Positions 1-9,770 of a DNA stretch of 64,000 bases are shown here, in pieces; the stretch's first letter is position 1; each line of letters begins with the position of its first letter. The stretch comes from Dyadobacter pollutisoli (GTDB lineage Bacteria > Bacteroidota > Bacteroidia > Cytophagales > Spirosomataceae), in contig NZ_CP112998.1 in assembly GCF_026625565.1 (NCBI RefSeq), forward strand, positions 4,094,501 through 4,158,500, written 5' to 3'. The notes below the pieces were generated by a model. That model was given only the letters and a program-made list of their open reading frames with translations. It had not been told where the DNA came from and searched no databases. The position numbers were made by a program, and so were the translations under genes.

Positions 1-24
1 ATTTGCCCTGAATTTATCTGATTT

Positions 25-900
25 ATGCCAAATCCCCGCATTGCCCTGATTATTGGAATCATTAGCATCAGCATTTTTCCTGTTTTGGTAAAATGGGCGC
101 CGGTTTCAGGAATCACTTCGGCATTTTACAGGATGTTTTTCGGCCTGTTTTTTCTTCTCCCTTATTTATTAATCACTAAAAAATTCACAGTACCAGCCAA
201 AGCATTGTGGTTTCCGATTTTCATATGCGGTATCATTTTCGCTACCGACATTGCGGTTTGGAATGTCTCGATTCATTATTCCAATGCAACACAAGCCACA
301 TTACTGACCAACCTCTCACCGGTCTGGGTCGGTGTCGGCACATTCTTCTTTTTGCCTGACAAACCTAAGCTGCGTTTCTGGTTGGGAACACTGGTAGCAT
401 TAACGGGAATGGTTGTGCTCATCGGGCTGGATGCATTTACCGAAATGCGGTTCGACAAAGGGTTTTTGCTCGCCATTTTGTCAGGGGTACTTTATGCATC
501 TTACATGCTGATCAGCAAAACGGTACTGAACCGGATCGACATCATTAGTTTCATGGTGGTCAGTATGGCGGTTTCAAGCTTGTACCTGTTAGCGATCTGC
601 GTTTTTATGGGTGAACCGCTCTGGAATTTTCAGCCGACGATTTGGAGTGTTTTTATAATACAAGGGCTCATATGCCAGCTGCTGGGCTGGCTTACAATTA
701 GTTATGCCGTCAAGAAAATGGATGCAAAACGGGTCTCGCTCAGTTTGTTGAGCCAGGCAGTCGTTACCGGACTGTTCGCCTGGGCTTTTATCGGAGAAAA
801 AATCACATTGCAAATGATCCTGGGAGGACTCATCATTCTAGCGGGAATCGGTATTACTTACCAAACCAAACGCGCGGGCGCCGACCCGAAGAATGCGTGA
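25..900 (+). CDS. EamA/DMT-family transporter
   Basis: This is a 291-residue, very hydrophobic protein with about ten predicted membrane helices arranged as two EamA repeats (roughly residues 5-136 and 147-280). That is the standard length and layout of the drug/metabolite transporter superfamily. The second repeat ends in the usual GEKIT...GGLIILAG pattern. Members export metabolites or amino acids across the inner membrane; nothing here fixes the substrate. The ATG at 25 is the only good start. The gene converges on the minus-strand kinase that ends 6 bases downstream, so the two 3' ends nearly touch. The window begins 24 bases upstream, so the promoter cannot be judged. Confidence 0.88.
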   Translation: MPNPRIALIIGIISISIFPVLVKWAPVSGITSAFYRMFFGLFFLLPYLLITKKFTVPAKALWFPIFICGIIFATDIAVWNVSIHYSNATQATLLTNLSPVWVGVGTFFFLPDKPKLRFWLGTLVALTGMVVLIGLDAFTEMRFDKGFLLAILSGVLYASYMLISKTVLNRIDIISFMVVSMAVSSLYLLAICVFMGEPLWNFQPTIWSVFIIQGLICQLLGWLTISYAVKKMDAKRVSLSLLSQAVVTGLFAWAFIGEKITLQMILGGLIILAGIGITYQTKRAGADPKNA

Positions 901-906
901 ACTGGT

Positions 907-3327
907 TTATTCAACCGGCAGATAAATAATAAATGTAGCGCCGATATAAGGCTTGCCCACCGCGTCGATCAGACCTTTATGGTTTTCAACGATCTTTTTA
1001 CAAATAGCCAGCCCTATGCCGGTTCCTTCGTAAGTACTGCGGTTATGCAGTCGCTGAAATACCTGAAAAATCCGGTCTTTAAACTGCGGATCAAAACCAA
1101 TGCCATTGTCAGAAAACGATACGAACTGATACGTCAGGTTATGGTCTGCTTCAACCAGCGGGATCATTTGGCCAGCAATAAAGCCGGTACGAATGTTAAT
1201 AACCGGCTGTGTATCCGGTTTCGTGAATTTCAATGCATTCGCGATCAGGTTCATGAACAGCTGCTCAAACTGGTACACAATGACATTGATAACCGGTAAT
1301 TCTTCGCTGATGATCAATGCATTCTTCTGATGGATCAGGTCACTGAGCTGCTCTTTCACATTTTGCAAAACCACATTCAGATCGATGCTTTCGTAATGTT
1401 TTTCAACAGCATTAGCACGTGAAAATGCCAACAGATCAACGATCAGCTGCTGCATTCTGGTCGATGAGGATTGCATTCTTTTGAAATAATCCTTGCCTCT
1501 TTCTGAAAGGTTACCGAGCTCGGTTTCCAGGATACGCGTGGCAAAAGTCTGGATCTTTCGCAGCGGCTCCTGCAAATCATGACTGGCCACGTAAGCGAAC
1601 TGGGCGAGCTCCATATTAGTCTTTACCAGTTCATTGTTTGAAATAGTAAGCTCCTTCGTCCGAAGCTGAACCTGCGATTCCAGCTGATCAATGAATATTT
1701 TACTATCATGAATATCGGTACTCGTCCCTACCCACATTTGAATGGTACCGTCCGGGTTTCTTTGCGGTATCGCCCTGCTCAGCTGCCAGCGATATTCGCC
1801 ATCAGCCCGTCGGAAACGATGTTCGATGACAAAATCTACGCCATCACGGATCGCGTGGAGCCATCGCCGGATGTTCTCATGAAGATCATCCGGATGTATA
1901 AACTGCAGCCAACCGCTTGCCGTAATCCTTTCCGCCGTAAAGCCAGTATAATCGTAAACAGATTTGTTGAAATAATTGAGATTACCCTCCGTATCGCCCG
2001 TCCAGACAAACTGCGGCATCGAATCGGCCAGTGTCCTGAATTTCCCCTCACTGGTTTTCAACGCCAGCTCAGCTTCCTTCCGGTCGGTAATATCCATCAT
2101 CGTACCCAGCATCCGGTGAGGAACATGCCCGTCCTTGTACAGTACCTTGCCCTGCGTCCTGATCCAGTGAACGCTTTGATCGGGATGAATGATCCTGGCT
2201 TCGTAGTAATAAGTACCCGTTTCCAGCGCAACCGTGAACGCTTTTTCAACAATGGAAACTCTGTCGTCAGGGTGGATATGTTCCCTGAGTTCGAGATGGC
2301 TCAGTATTTTGGACTCATCGTAACCAAAAATAGCCGCAAGCCTGCCCGAATAAATGATATGCCCGGTCTGAATGTTAAGGTCCCATGTTGCAAGTTTCGT
2401 ACCGTCCGTAGCCAACGATAGCCTGTCGGCAGCTTCGGTGATCTGCTGGCGCAATTTCACTTTGTCCGTCACATCGTTCGCCGAAACCATAATTCCCGAT
2501 ACCTGGCCATCGACCTCAAACATAGGGGCATACTGAAAATCAAGATAGTGTTTTCTCAGCCCACCAGGGCCGTCCACGTACGCCACCGCCTCATTTTCCC
2601 TGTGTAGCGTGCCGCGTTCAAACACATCTCTCAGCAACATGGAGAATCTCTGTTCTTTCAGCTCAGGAAATACCTCGAAAAGCTTTCGCCCTACTACTTC
2701 ATCAAGGTTGCGACGCCATATTTTCAGCATACTTTCATTGGCAATGCTGATGATAAAGTCTTCTCCCTTAAAAATTGCTTTTGCAAACTGAGATTGTGTG
2801 ACAAGATTCCGAAACTGGTTCTCGCTGCGCTGTAAAGCCTGCTTGGAAACCACTTGCTGGGTTACTTCGGTCGCTACGACGATAATGCCGAGCACTTCGT
2901 CTGTCTCTTCAAAAAGGGGCTGATATACAAAATTGAAATAACATTGCTGAGGCTGTCCAAAACGGCTGATGGTCACTTCAAACTCGTAGCCGTGAAAAGG
3001 CTCACCACTTCTCATCACCTCCCTCATAATCGGCTCCACTGCTCCTCTCACTTCCGGTAGCGAAACAAAAAGAGATTTTCCCACCATCTCTTCCTCCTTT
3101 CTATCCACAATATTCAGGTAGGAATCGTTGGCCATTTCCACAATAAAATCAGTGCCCCGCAGGATAGCTATACCTACCGGGGCCTGCCTCATTGTGTTCC
3201 TGAACTTGCTTTCGCTGTCGTTGGCCTGTGCTAAGGTCCTGGCCGTCGTTGCAGATTGTTGCTTGACATGCTGGTCCAGCTTTTCAGAATTGCTCACCTG
3301 GTTTCCGTCTCGAAGATGATACAACAA
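907..3327 (-). CDS. multi-PAS sensor histidine kinase, cytoplasmic
   Basis: The 806-residue protein has no membrane segment or signal peptide. It has four PAS-like sensor modules in series (about 45-165, 170-295, 300-420 and 430-550), a coiled linker, then a HisKA dimerisation domain with the phospho-acceptor motif VASHDLQEPLRK and a HATPase_c domain with an N box (NLIANALKF) and G boxes (DNGIGF, GTGIGLA). This is the light/redox-style PAS-kinase architecture that usually pairs with a stand-alone receiver. The next gene upstream (ends 3343) is such a receiver, 15 bases away, and is presumably its partner. The start is uncertain: the longest frame opens with TTG at 3327 and no ATG precedes the first PAS repeat, so the true N-terminus may differ by a few residues. 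Confidence 0.85.
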   Translation of the reverse strand: MLYHLRDGNQVSNSEKLDQHVKQQSATTARTLAQANDSESKFRNTMRQAPVGIAILRGTDFIVEMANDSYLNIVDRKEEEMVGKSLFVSLPEVRGAVEPIMREVMRSGEPFHGYEFEVTISRFGQPQQCYFNFVYQPLFEETDEVLGIIVVATEVTQQVVSKQALQRSENQFRNLVTQSQFAKAIFKGEDFIISIANESMLKIWRRNLDEVVGRKLFEVFPELKEQRFSMLLRDVFERGTLHRENEAVAYVDGPGGLRKHYLDFQYAPMFEVDGQVSGIMVSANDVTDKVKLRQQITEAADRLSLATDGTKLATWDLNIQTGHIIYSGRLAAIFGYDESKILSHLELREHIHPDDRVSIVEKAFTVALETGTYYYEARIIHPDQSVHWIRTQGKVLYKDGHVPHRMLGTMMDITDRKEAELALKTSEGKFRTLADSMPQFVWTGDTEGNLNYFNKSVYDYTGFTAERITASGWLQFIHPDDLHENIRRWLHAIRDGVDFVIEHRFRRADGEYRWQLSRAIPQRNPDGTIQMWVGTSTDIHDSKIFIDQLESQVQLRTKELTISNNELVKTNMELAQFAYVASHDLQEPLRKIQTFATRILETELGNLSERGKDYFKRMQSSSTRMQQLIVDLLAFSRANAVEKHYESIDLNVVLQNVKEQLSDLIHQKNALIISEELPVINVIVYQFEQLFMNLIANALKFTKPDTQPVINIRTGFIAGQMIPLVEADHNLTYQFVSFSDNGIGFDPQFKDRIFQVFQRLHNRSTYEGTGIGLAICKKIVENHKGLIDAVGKPYIGATFIIYLPVE

Positions 3328-3342
3328 AAATAAGAAGTTGGT

Positions 3343-3792
3343 TTAGTACTGGTAGTAGAAGTTTTCAGCAGCCGGTTTCCAATTTTGCTTGGTCCAGTCG
3401 GTGTCCAGGACCTGCTTGATCGCCTGTTTCAACTTTGGAAAAGAACCTGGTTTTCTGATGAAAAAATTGGCTCCCTGCGCATACACTTTCCTTACCATTT
3501 CTTCCTGTCCCGTCGTCGAGAATATCACCACCGGAATAGCTTCCCATGCTTTTGTGCTCCGGATCTGTTCCAGACATTCAAAACCATTCTTACGCGGCAT
3601 GTTCAGGTCGAGAAAAATGACGTCCGGGGGAGGTGGTACAGCGTTTTCCATCAAACTGATCAACTCTACTCCGTCATTCGCAGTTATAAGTTCCGTGGTA
3701 GTACTCACCTCTTTCAATGCGTCTTCAAACAGCATGCAGTCATCTGCATCGTCGTCAGCAAGGAAAATTGATCTATTTGGTTTTGCGCTCAT
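3343..3792 (-). CDS. single-domain response regulator (Rcp1/CheY-like)
   Basis: The 149-residue protein is one receiver domain and nothing else. Acidic residues DDD lie near 13-15, the phospho-acceptor is D62 in FLDLNMPRKNG, a conserved Ser/Thr sits in STTG, and the conserved Lys is in IRKP. With no output domain it probably acts by protein-protein contact or phosphorelay. It lies immediately upstream of the multi-PAS kinase on the same strand, so co-transcription and a kinase-receiver pairing are likely. The short C-terminal tail rich in aromatic residues (ENFYYQY) has no known role that I recognise. Confidence 0.88.
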   Translation of the reverse strand: MSAKPNRSIFLADDDADDCMLFEDALKEVSTTTELITANDGVELISLMENAVPPPPDVIFLDLNMPRKNGFECLEQIRSTKAWEAIPVVIFSTTGQEEMVRKVYAQGANFFIRKPGSFPKLKQAIKQVLDTDWTKQNWKPAAENFYYQY

Positions 3793-3937
3793 AACCTGAT
3801 TATGTATTGCTTAGTAGATGAAATGTAAAAGGGATGTTGATGACAAAAATCAACTCCTTAACGGTACTTTGAGAGAGAAGAGGCGTAAAATCAATAACAA
3901 GATACACAACAAAAAGCGCATAAGGAAATCAAAAGCA

Positions 3938-6364
3938 TTAAAATTCACCCTCTACACCCTCTTTTGGCTTCTTCTTCGCCTGATGTAAGCGATAGTTAAA
4001 CGTGAGGTTAATCTGTCGCAAACGTCCCTGAGAGCTGTTTCTCGCGTAGAAATTAGGCCCCTCGGTAATAGAGCGGAAACGGCGTGAATTAAATACATCT
4101 ATCACGCTGAGTGTCAGTGTACCATTGTTCTTCAAAATATCCCTGGTAGCCGCAAGATCCAACGTCGCCAATGCCTTTCTTCTGCCCTGTGGCGTCTGCT
4201 GTGGCGCTTCGTAGTTACCTCTCAGCTGTACGTCGGCGCTTTTCCACAATGTAAACCGCGACATCGTCCGCACAAACCAGCTGTAAGTATCACTCTTAAA
4301 ATCCTCGTCCAGGCCGGTACCATCCGTGATCGCACGGAAGAAGTTCACGCTACCATCCAGCTTCCACCATTGATAGGGTGTAAATGAGCTGGTAAATTCA
4401 GCTCCATACGCATCCTCGGTACCCAGGTTTTCGGGACGGGTGTAGGAACTTCCGTCCTCCTGTACTCTCCTGATACTCGTAATTTTACCATTGGTATGCC
4501 GGTAGTAGACCGAGGATGTCAATGATCCCTTCGACATATATTTAATATGTCCCAATTCAAAGGCATTGGTAAATTCCGGGTTAAGGTCGGGGTTACCACT
4601 CCAATAATTACGGTTATCACTATAAGTCGCAAAGGGGGTCAGGTCGTTATACTGTGGCCTGCGTACACGACGGCTAAAACTCAGCTGAAAGGCATTTTGT
4701 TTCGCAAAATCATAGGTAACGTGTACGCTGGGAAATAAATTGGCATACTTCCGCGCATTCACTTCCTTGGTTTGTTTCAATTCCGTGGTTACGCCCGTCC
4801 ATTCCGCCCGCACACCGGCCTGGTAGGAAAACTTACCCGTTTTATTACCCACAATTCCGTAAGCTGCATTGATATTTTCCTCGTAAAGAAAGTCGTTTGT
4901 AAGATTAGGCAACGTGATCCAGCCCCCATCATTGGTTTGCTGCGTCACCGTATAATCATTGGTCATGTCACGGGAACTGCTTCTCGCACCCGCTTCAAAC
5001 TTTCCGTCTTTGCCAAAAGGATGCACGTAATCCACTTGAAAAAGCAGCTGTTTTTCAGTTTCGTAATTTACAGCTCTTTGCAGCAGCGGCGGAATACCGG
5101 AGGGACTTCCATCGCCTTTAAATACATTTTCATGATAATACTGGTCCGAGTCTTCCCAGTTGTCCAGGTAGCGCACATCCGCAGTTAATTCCTGCCCTTT
5201 TCTGTTGAATGTCTTTTTATAAGTTATCGAATACTCCGAGTTTGGCTCCGTCTCCGTCTCGTCCTGTGTACGGTTTGTGATCGTAGTCAGGTTACTCAGG
5301 TTCGAAAGGTAATCTCTGTAATTCAGTGTCGAAAACCGTTTTCCTTTGCTTGTCCGCCAGGTGTAGGACCCTGTCAATATATTTTTTGGATTGAAATAAA
5401 AATCAATTCCACCTCTCGCACTGTTGTTCATCCCTTTCAGGTTACTGCGCATGTCCCGTTCCATAATGAATGTGGAATCGTTGCGGTACAGCTCCTGGTA
5501 CACGAAATTCTTGCCCGGCGTATTCCGGTATGACATCGTATAATTGATAAAGAAATTCAGGTTTTTGCGGCGGTAATTCACATTGGCGGCCGCACCGTAA
5601 TTGGTCGGATGTCCCGTGATGATGTCGAAGGAACCATTGATACCCTCCTTTCTTTCTTTTTTCAAAACAATGTTGATCACCCCGCCCATACCTTCCGCTT
5701 CATAACGTGCCGATGGGTTGGTAATGATCTCCACACGCTCGATCATACTACCCTGCAACTGCTGCAATCCACTCGCTCCTTTGATGCTCACCAGTCCCGA
5801 AGGCTTGCCATCGATCAGGATGCGGACATTCCCACTTCCCCGTAAACTTACATTCCCTTCCACGTCCACGGCTACCGACGGCACATTGGTGAGGATATCG
5901 ACGGCAGTACCACCAGCATTCGCAAGGTCTTTTCCTACATTGAATATTTTTTTGTCCAATGACAATTCCATCGAGCTCTTTTCAGCCTGCACCGTTACCT
6001 CGTCCAGTGTTTTCGCGGAAGGTATTACTTTCAATGTGCCAAGGTCAAGCGGAGCGTTAGCCGCGGTCAACCTGACGCCCGGTGTTACAAGAGGCTTATA
6101 ACCAATGAATTCAGACAATGCATAGTAGCCACCAGCCACGATATCCACCACAAATCCACCCGTTTCATCCGTAATAGCGCCAGCAACAAAGCTGCTATCC
6201 GTACTGCGGAACAGCCTTATACTTGCATATCCCAGCGGGGTGCTGGTCTGGCTGTCAATAATTTTTCCTGTAATTTTCAACTTTTCAGAACTTTGGGCAA
6301 AACCCTGCAACTGGCCGCACAGTATAAAAACCAATATCCCGACCCCTATCTTTTTAATGCCCAT
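3938..6364 (-). CDS. TonB-dependent receptor, outer-membrane beta-barrel family
   Basis: I chose the ATG at 6364 rather than the longer frame to 6415 because it opens directly into a signal peptide (MGIKKIGVGILVFILCGQLQ...FAQ), giving 808 residues. A carboxypeptidase-regulatory-like beta-sandwich follows (about 30-110), then a TonB plug domain (about 125-215, with the typical DIL.NVPSV and VRILIDGKPSG elements), then a long beta-barrel region ending in an aromatic-rich strand. The plug resembles the non-SusC family often annotated as outer membrane beta-barrel family protein. No SusD partner is adjacent, so the substrate (siderophore, peptide or small molecule) is unknown. It is divergent from the MATE exporter gene. 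Confidence 0.85.
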   Translation of the reverse strand: MGIKKIGVGILVFILCGQLQGFAQSSEKLKITGKIIDSQTSTPLGYASIRLFRSTDSSFVAGAITDETGGFVVDIVAGGYYALSEFIGYKPLVTPGVRLTAANAPLDLGTLKVIPSAKTLDEVTVQAEKSSMELSLDKKIFNVGKDLANAGGTAVDILTNVPSVAVDVEGNVSLRGSGNVRILIDGKPSGLVSIKGASGLQQLQGSMIERVEIITNPSARYEAEGMGGVINIVLKKERKEGINGSFDIITGHPTNYGAAANVNYRRKNLNFFINYTMSYRNTPGKNFVYQELYRNDSTFIMERDMRSNLKGMNNSARGGIDFYFNPKNILTGSYTWRTSKGKRFSTLNYRDYLSNLSNLTTITNRTQDETETEPNSEYSITYKKTFNRKGQELTADVRYLDNWEDSDQYYHENVFKGDGSPSGIPPLLQRAVNYETEKQLLFQVDYVHPFGKDGKFEAGARSSSRDMTNDYTVTQQTNDGGWITLPNLTNDFLYEENINAAYGIVGNKTGKFSYQAGVRAEWTGVTTELKQTKEVNARKYANLFPSVHVTYDFAKQNAFQLSFSRRVRRPQYNDLTPFATYSDNRNYWSGNPDLNPEFTNAFELGHIKYMSKGSLTSSVYYRHTNGKITSIRRVQEDGSSYTRPENLGTEDAYGAEFTSSFTPYQWWKLDGSVNFFRAITDGTGLDEDFKSDTYSWFVRTMSRFTLWKSADVQLRGNYEAPQQTPQGRRKALATLDLAATRDILKNNGTLTLSVIDVFNSRRFRSITEGPNFYARNSSQGRLRQINLTFNYRLHQAKKKPKEGVEGEF

Positions 6365-6498
6365 CCCGTTTTTGTAATATTTTTCCAATAGTCTTTTGAT
6401 TGTTTTTACTAACAATAGAAAACCGTTTTCAGGCCCTGTTTTACTCTACCGTAATGATATATTAAAACGAAAGGTTCTGTCTCTGCCCCGTATTTGTC

Positions 6499-6506
6499 TA
6501 ACTTTG
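6499..6506 (+). promoter_or_regulatory. Bacteroidota-type -7 box upstream of the MATE gene
   Basis: TAACTTTG matches the Bacteroidota housekeeping -7 consensus TAnnTTTG exactly and lies 31 bases before the ATG at 6538. A clear -33 TTTG at the usual 19-21 base spacing is not present (TCTG is the nearest), so strength is uncertain. Confidence 0.45.
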
Positions 6507-6537
6507 CATCCCTTTTTAGTCAATTCTTCACAACGCC

Positions 6538-7884
6538 ATGAAAAACGAAGCATCACAAACTTTAAAACTAGCATTTCCAATTATTATCGGTGAGCTCGCC
6601 CAAATGGCCCTCCATCTTATCGACAGCGCGATGGTGGGCGCTATCAGTTACAAACAGCTTGCAGCCGCCGCATTGGTGATCAATGCCATGAACATTCCGT
6701 TCGTAATCGGTATCGGAATGACCATTTCAGTTTCACAAATGGTGTCCCTGGCCAACGGACGCCGCGACGCACAACTCGTTTCACATTATCTTTTCAATGG
6801 ATTTTGCCTCTGTACATTGACCGCTCTGGCCATTTCGGCAACGCTCGTATTTGGTAAGGACCTGCTACATCATTTGGGACAAGACCCGGAAGTGGTAACG
6901 CTGGCTATGCCCTTTATGAAGCTAATGGGGCTTTCCATTATTCCAATGTTACTTTTCATGACCCTCAAACAGTTTGCAGACGGTCTGGAACATACCCGTA
7001 CCGCTATGGTTTTTTCATTAGCGGGAATGCCCGTTAACATTCTGCTCAACTGGCTGCTCATCTACGGCAACTGGGGCTTCCCACGGCTCGAACTGGAAGG
7101 GGCAGGCTGGGCAACGCTGATTACCAGAAGCTGCATGTTCCTTGCATTGGGTTTTGTCGTTTTACGTCACAAAACTTTTGAAAAATACATTGCTGTGGGC
7201 CGTAATCAATGGAAATTAAATGCGAAAACTTGGCGTGAGCTCCTGCATATCGGTGTACCGAGCAGTTTGCAGATAGGCATGGAAGCTGGCGCATTCGCTG
7301 TTTCCGGTATCATCATCGGCACCTTAGGCGCCGTTTCGCAGGCCGCACATCAGATCGCTCTGAGCTGCGCGTCATTTACATTCATGGTTTCGATGGGCCT
7401 CGCGCAGGCGGGTTCTATCCGCGTGAGCAATGCGCTCGGGCGCGGCGACTGGCAGAAAATATTTGTGATCGGGAAAAGCACGCTGCTTACCGCCCTCATC
7501 TACGGCACCTTTTGCGCGATTACCTTTGCAGTTTTCAGGTTTCAGCTTCCCCAGGCATTTAATAACAATCTGGAGGTAACGACCCTGGCCGCGTTACTCT
7601 TGCTTTTTGCCGCTGTTTTTCAGATTTCAGACAGCACGCAGGCCATCGGCGCCGGATTATTGAGAGGGATCAAAGATGTAAAAACACCCACGATCCTGAT
7701 CGGCATTGCATACTGGGTGATCGGAATTCCATTTGGATATGTATTAGCATTCCATTTCGACATGGGGGCTTCCGGAATGTGGCTTGGGCTGATACTTGGG
7801 CTTACTATGGCATCTATTTTTCTGATGACCCGATTCTTTAAAATGTCGAAGAGAAATCAGGTCTTGCCTGAAAACCTTACATAA
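6538..7884 (+). CDS. MATE-family efflux transporter
   Basis: This is a 448-residue protein with about twelve membrane helices and the two-bundle internal repeat of the MATE (multidrug and toxic compound extrusion) superfamily. Telltale segments are the N-terminal PIIIGELAQMALHLIDSAMVG, the repeat-2 equivalent HIGVPSSLQIGMEAGAFAVSG, and the motif QAAHQIALSCASFTFMVSMGLAQA. Such proteins expel cationic drugs or metabolites using a Na+ or H+ gradient at the inner membrane. The length is normal and no truncation is seen. The ATG at 6538 begins at the first helix. The aldehyde dehydrogenase gene follows on the same strand after 92 bases and may have its own promoter. Confidence 0.92.
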   Translation: MKNEASQTLKLAFPIIIGELAQMALHLIDSAMVGAISYKQLAAAALVINAMNIPFVIGIGMTISVSQMVSLANGRRDAQLVSHYLFNGFCLCTLTALAISATLVFGKDLLHHLGQDPEVVTLAMPFMKLMGLSIIPMLLFMTLKQFADGLEHTRTAMVFSLAGMPVNILLNWLLIYGNWGFPRLELEGAGWATLITRSCMFLALGFVVLRHKTFEKYIAVGRNQWKLNAKTWRELLHIGVPSSLQIGMEAGAFAVSGIIIGTLGAVSQAAHQIALSCASFTFMVSMGLAQAGSIRVSNALGRGDWQKIFVIGKSTLLTALIYGTFCAITFAVFRFQLPQAFNNNLEVTTLAALLLLFAAVFQISDSTQAIGAGLLRGIKDVKTPTILIGIAYWVIGIPFGYVLAFHFDMGASGMWLGLILGLTMASIFLMTRFFKMSKRNQVLPENLT

Positions 7885-7976
7885 TTTTGAGTTGTTACTA
7901 AGGATATAAGTCAAAAACTTCGTCATTACCCCAGTGCGCTTTTATTTTTATTCTTTATCCACAAAAATCTGAATCA

Positions 7977-9602
7977 ATGGATTTCAACTCCACGTTAAAG
8001 AACATCTTTGTTGAAGAAAAAGACATTCCGGCAGAATTCAGCCTGCCTACACTGATCCACCAGCGCGAGTACCTCAGCAATGGGGAGATGAGACCCTGGG
8101 ATGGCCCCGTCCACGAAGTGTATTCGCCGATTTGCGTCCGCACAGAAGCCGGTCTCGAACGTAAGCTGATCGGCAGCTACCCGGTTTGCACCGCCACGGA
8201 AGCTGAACAATCACTGGACGCGGCGGTAGCGGCTTACAACAATGGTCGCGGCGAATGGCCAACAATGGGAGTTGCGGAAAGGATTCATTGTGTGGAGCAG
8301 TTTACAGGTAAGATGATCGAGCAAAAGGACATCATTGTTAAGCTTATCATGTGGGAGATCGGTAAGTCATTTGCGGATTCGGTCAAAGAATTTGACCGTA
8401 CCGTGGAATACATTTACGCTACCATTGACTCCTTAAAAAACCTCGACAGAGGCTCGTCCAGTTTTGACATTGTGGATGGCATTGCAGCACAGGTACGGCG
8501 CTCGCCGCTTGGTGTCGTGCTTTGTATGGGACCATTTAATTACCCGCTCAACGAAACATTCACGACCCTGATCCCCGCACTGATTATGGGTAACACGATT
8601 CTTTTCAAACCTCCGAAATTCGGTACGCTGCTGCATTACCCATTGCAGGAAGCATTCCGTGACAGTTTCCCAAAAGGCGTAGTAAACATCATTTACGGTC
8701 GTGGTAACGCCATTGTTCCGGGCCTGATGCAATCCGGGAAGATCAATGTACTTACCTTGATCGGTTCCAGTAAGGTTGCGAATGAATTGAAAAAGTCACA
8801 CCCGAAGGTAAACCGTTTACGGGCGGTACTTGGGCTCGATGCAAAAAATGCAGCGATTGTTACGCCAAATGCAGACATCAGCCTGGCTGTGAAAGAGATC
8901 ATTACCGGTTCGCTTTCGTTTAATGGTCAGCGTTGCACGGCTTTGAAGATCATCTGGGTACACCGGAGCATAGCCGACGCGTTTTTAAAGCAATTCAATG
9001 CGGCTGTATCTGAGCTGAAATTCGGGATGCCGTGGGAAAAAGGCGTGTCGCTAACGCCCCTTCCTGAAACCAATAAGATTGACTACCTCAACGACTGTAT
9101 CGCCGACGCGTTAACGCACGGCGCGGAGGTTGTGAATGAAAATGGCGGAAAATCAGAAGGATCATTCTTCTATCCGGCTGTGGTTTACCCGGTTAACAGC
9201 AAAATGAAGCTGTACCACGAAGAGCAATTCGGCCCGATCGTGCCCGTGGTACCGTTTGATGATTTGGAAGAAACGATTGAGTTTTTGATCGAATCGACAC
9301 ACGGACAGCAGGTGAGCATTTTCAGTAACAATGCAGCAGAAGTAGCGTCGCTGATCGATCCGTTGGTGAACCAGGTTAGCCGCGTGAATGTCAACACGCA
9401 ATGCCAGCGTGGCCCCGACGTATTCCCATTCACAGGTCGCAAAGACAGCGCCGAAGGAACCTTATCCGTTCCCGACGCCATACGCGCCTTCTCAATACGC
9501 TCCCTGGTAGCATTCAAAATGAACGAAGCCAACAAGCAGCTGATCAACGAAATAGTACACGAAGACAGCTCGAATTTTTTGAGTACGAAGTTTATTTTCT
9601 GA
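7977..9602 (+). CDS. gapN: GapN-like NADP-dependent aldehyde dehydrogenase with missing catalytic Glu
   Basis: The 541-residue protein belongs to the aldehyde dehydrogenase superfamily and most resembles non-phosphorylating NADP glyceraldehyde-3-phosphate dehydrogenase, which converts glyceraldehyde-3-phosphate to 3-phosphoglycerate with NADPH formation. The nucleophile is C320 in FNGQRCTALK, and the Asn of GPFNYPLNET is present. In this superfamily the general base Glu lies 34 residues before the Cys (ELGGKN). Here that position is G286, in VLGLDAKNAAIV, with an Asp two residues later. The substitution may be a subfamily trait or may alter catalysis. The family call is firm; the GapN substrate call is moderate. 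A strong terminator follows the gene. Confidence 0.82.
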   Translation: MDFNSTLKNIFVEEKDIPAEFSLPTLIHQREYLSNGEMRPWDGPVHEVYSPICVRTEAGLERKLIGSYPVCTATEAEQSLDAAVAAYNNGRGEWPTMGVAERIHCVEQFTGKMIEQKDIIVKLIMWEIGKSFADSVKEFDRTVEYIYATIDSLKNLDRGSSSFDIVDGIAAQVRRSPLGVVLCMGPFNYPLNETFTTLIPALIMGNTILFKPPKFGTLLHYPLQEAFRDSFPKGVVNIIYGRGNAIVPGLMQSGKINVLTLIGSSKVANELKKSHPKVNRLRAVLGLDAKNAAIVTPNADISLAVKEIITGSLSFNGQRCTALKIIWVHRSIADAFLKQFNAAVSELKFGMPWEKGVSLTPLPETNKIDYLNDCIADALTHGAEVVNENGGKSEGSFFYPAVVYPVNSKMKLYHEEQFGPIVPVVPFDDLEETIEFLIESTHGQQVSIFSNNAAEVASLIDPLVNQVSRVNVNTQCQRGPDVFPFTGRKDSAEGTLSVPDAIRAFSIRSLVAFKMNEANKQLINEIVHEDSSNFLSTKFIF

Positions 9603-9644
9603 GGCAGATCAGTTTGATCAACAGATAAAAGTTTGAAAAATATC

Positions 9645-9680
9645 CGGCGTGCTCCATTCATTTGGAGCACGCCGTTTTTG
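9645..9680 (+). terminator. Rho-independent terminator after gapN
   Basis: A perfect 12-bp stem (9645-9656 with 9663-9674) closes a 6-base loop and is followed by TTTTTG and further T-rich sequence. It lies about 40 bases past the gapN stop, so it ends that transcript and separates it from the DUF6934 gene. Confidence 0.88.
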
Positions 9681-9770
9681 TTGTTTTACTAAATATTATG
9701 CGATAGCAAGATTAAATCAGAGACTAAAATTCCTTTACCCTTTACAGAACACATACTATATCATAACCTA

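Noticed and set aside
1708..2421. Plus-strand ORF of 237 codons
   Set aside because: Antisense to the PAS repeats of the kinase at 907; no motifs.
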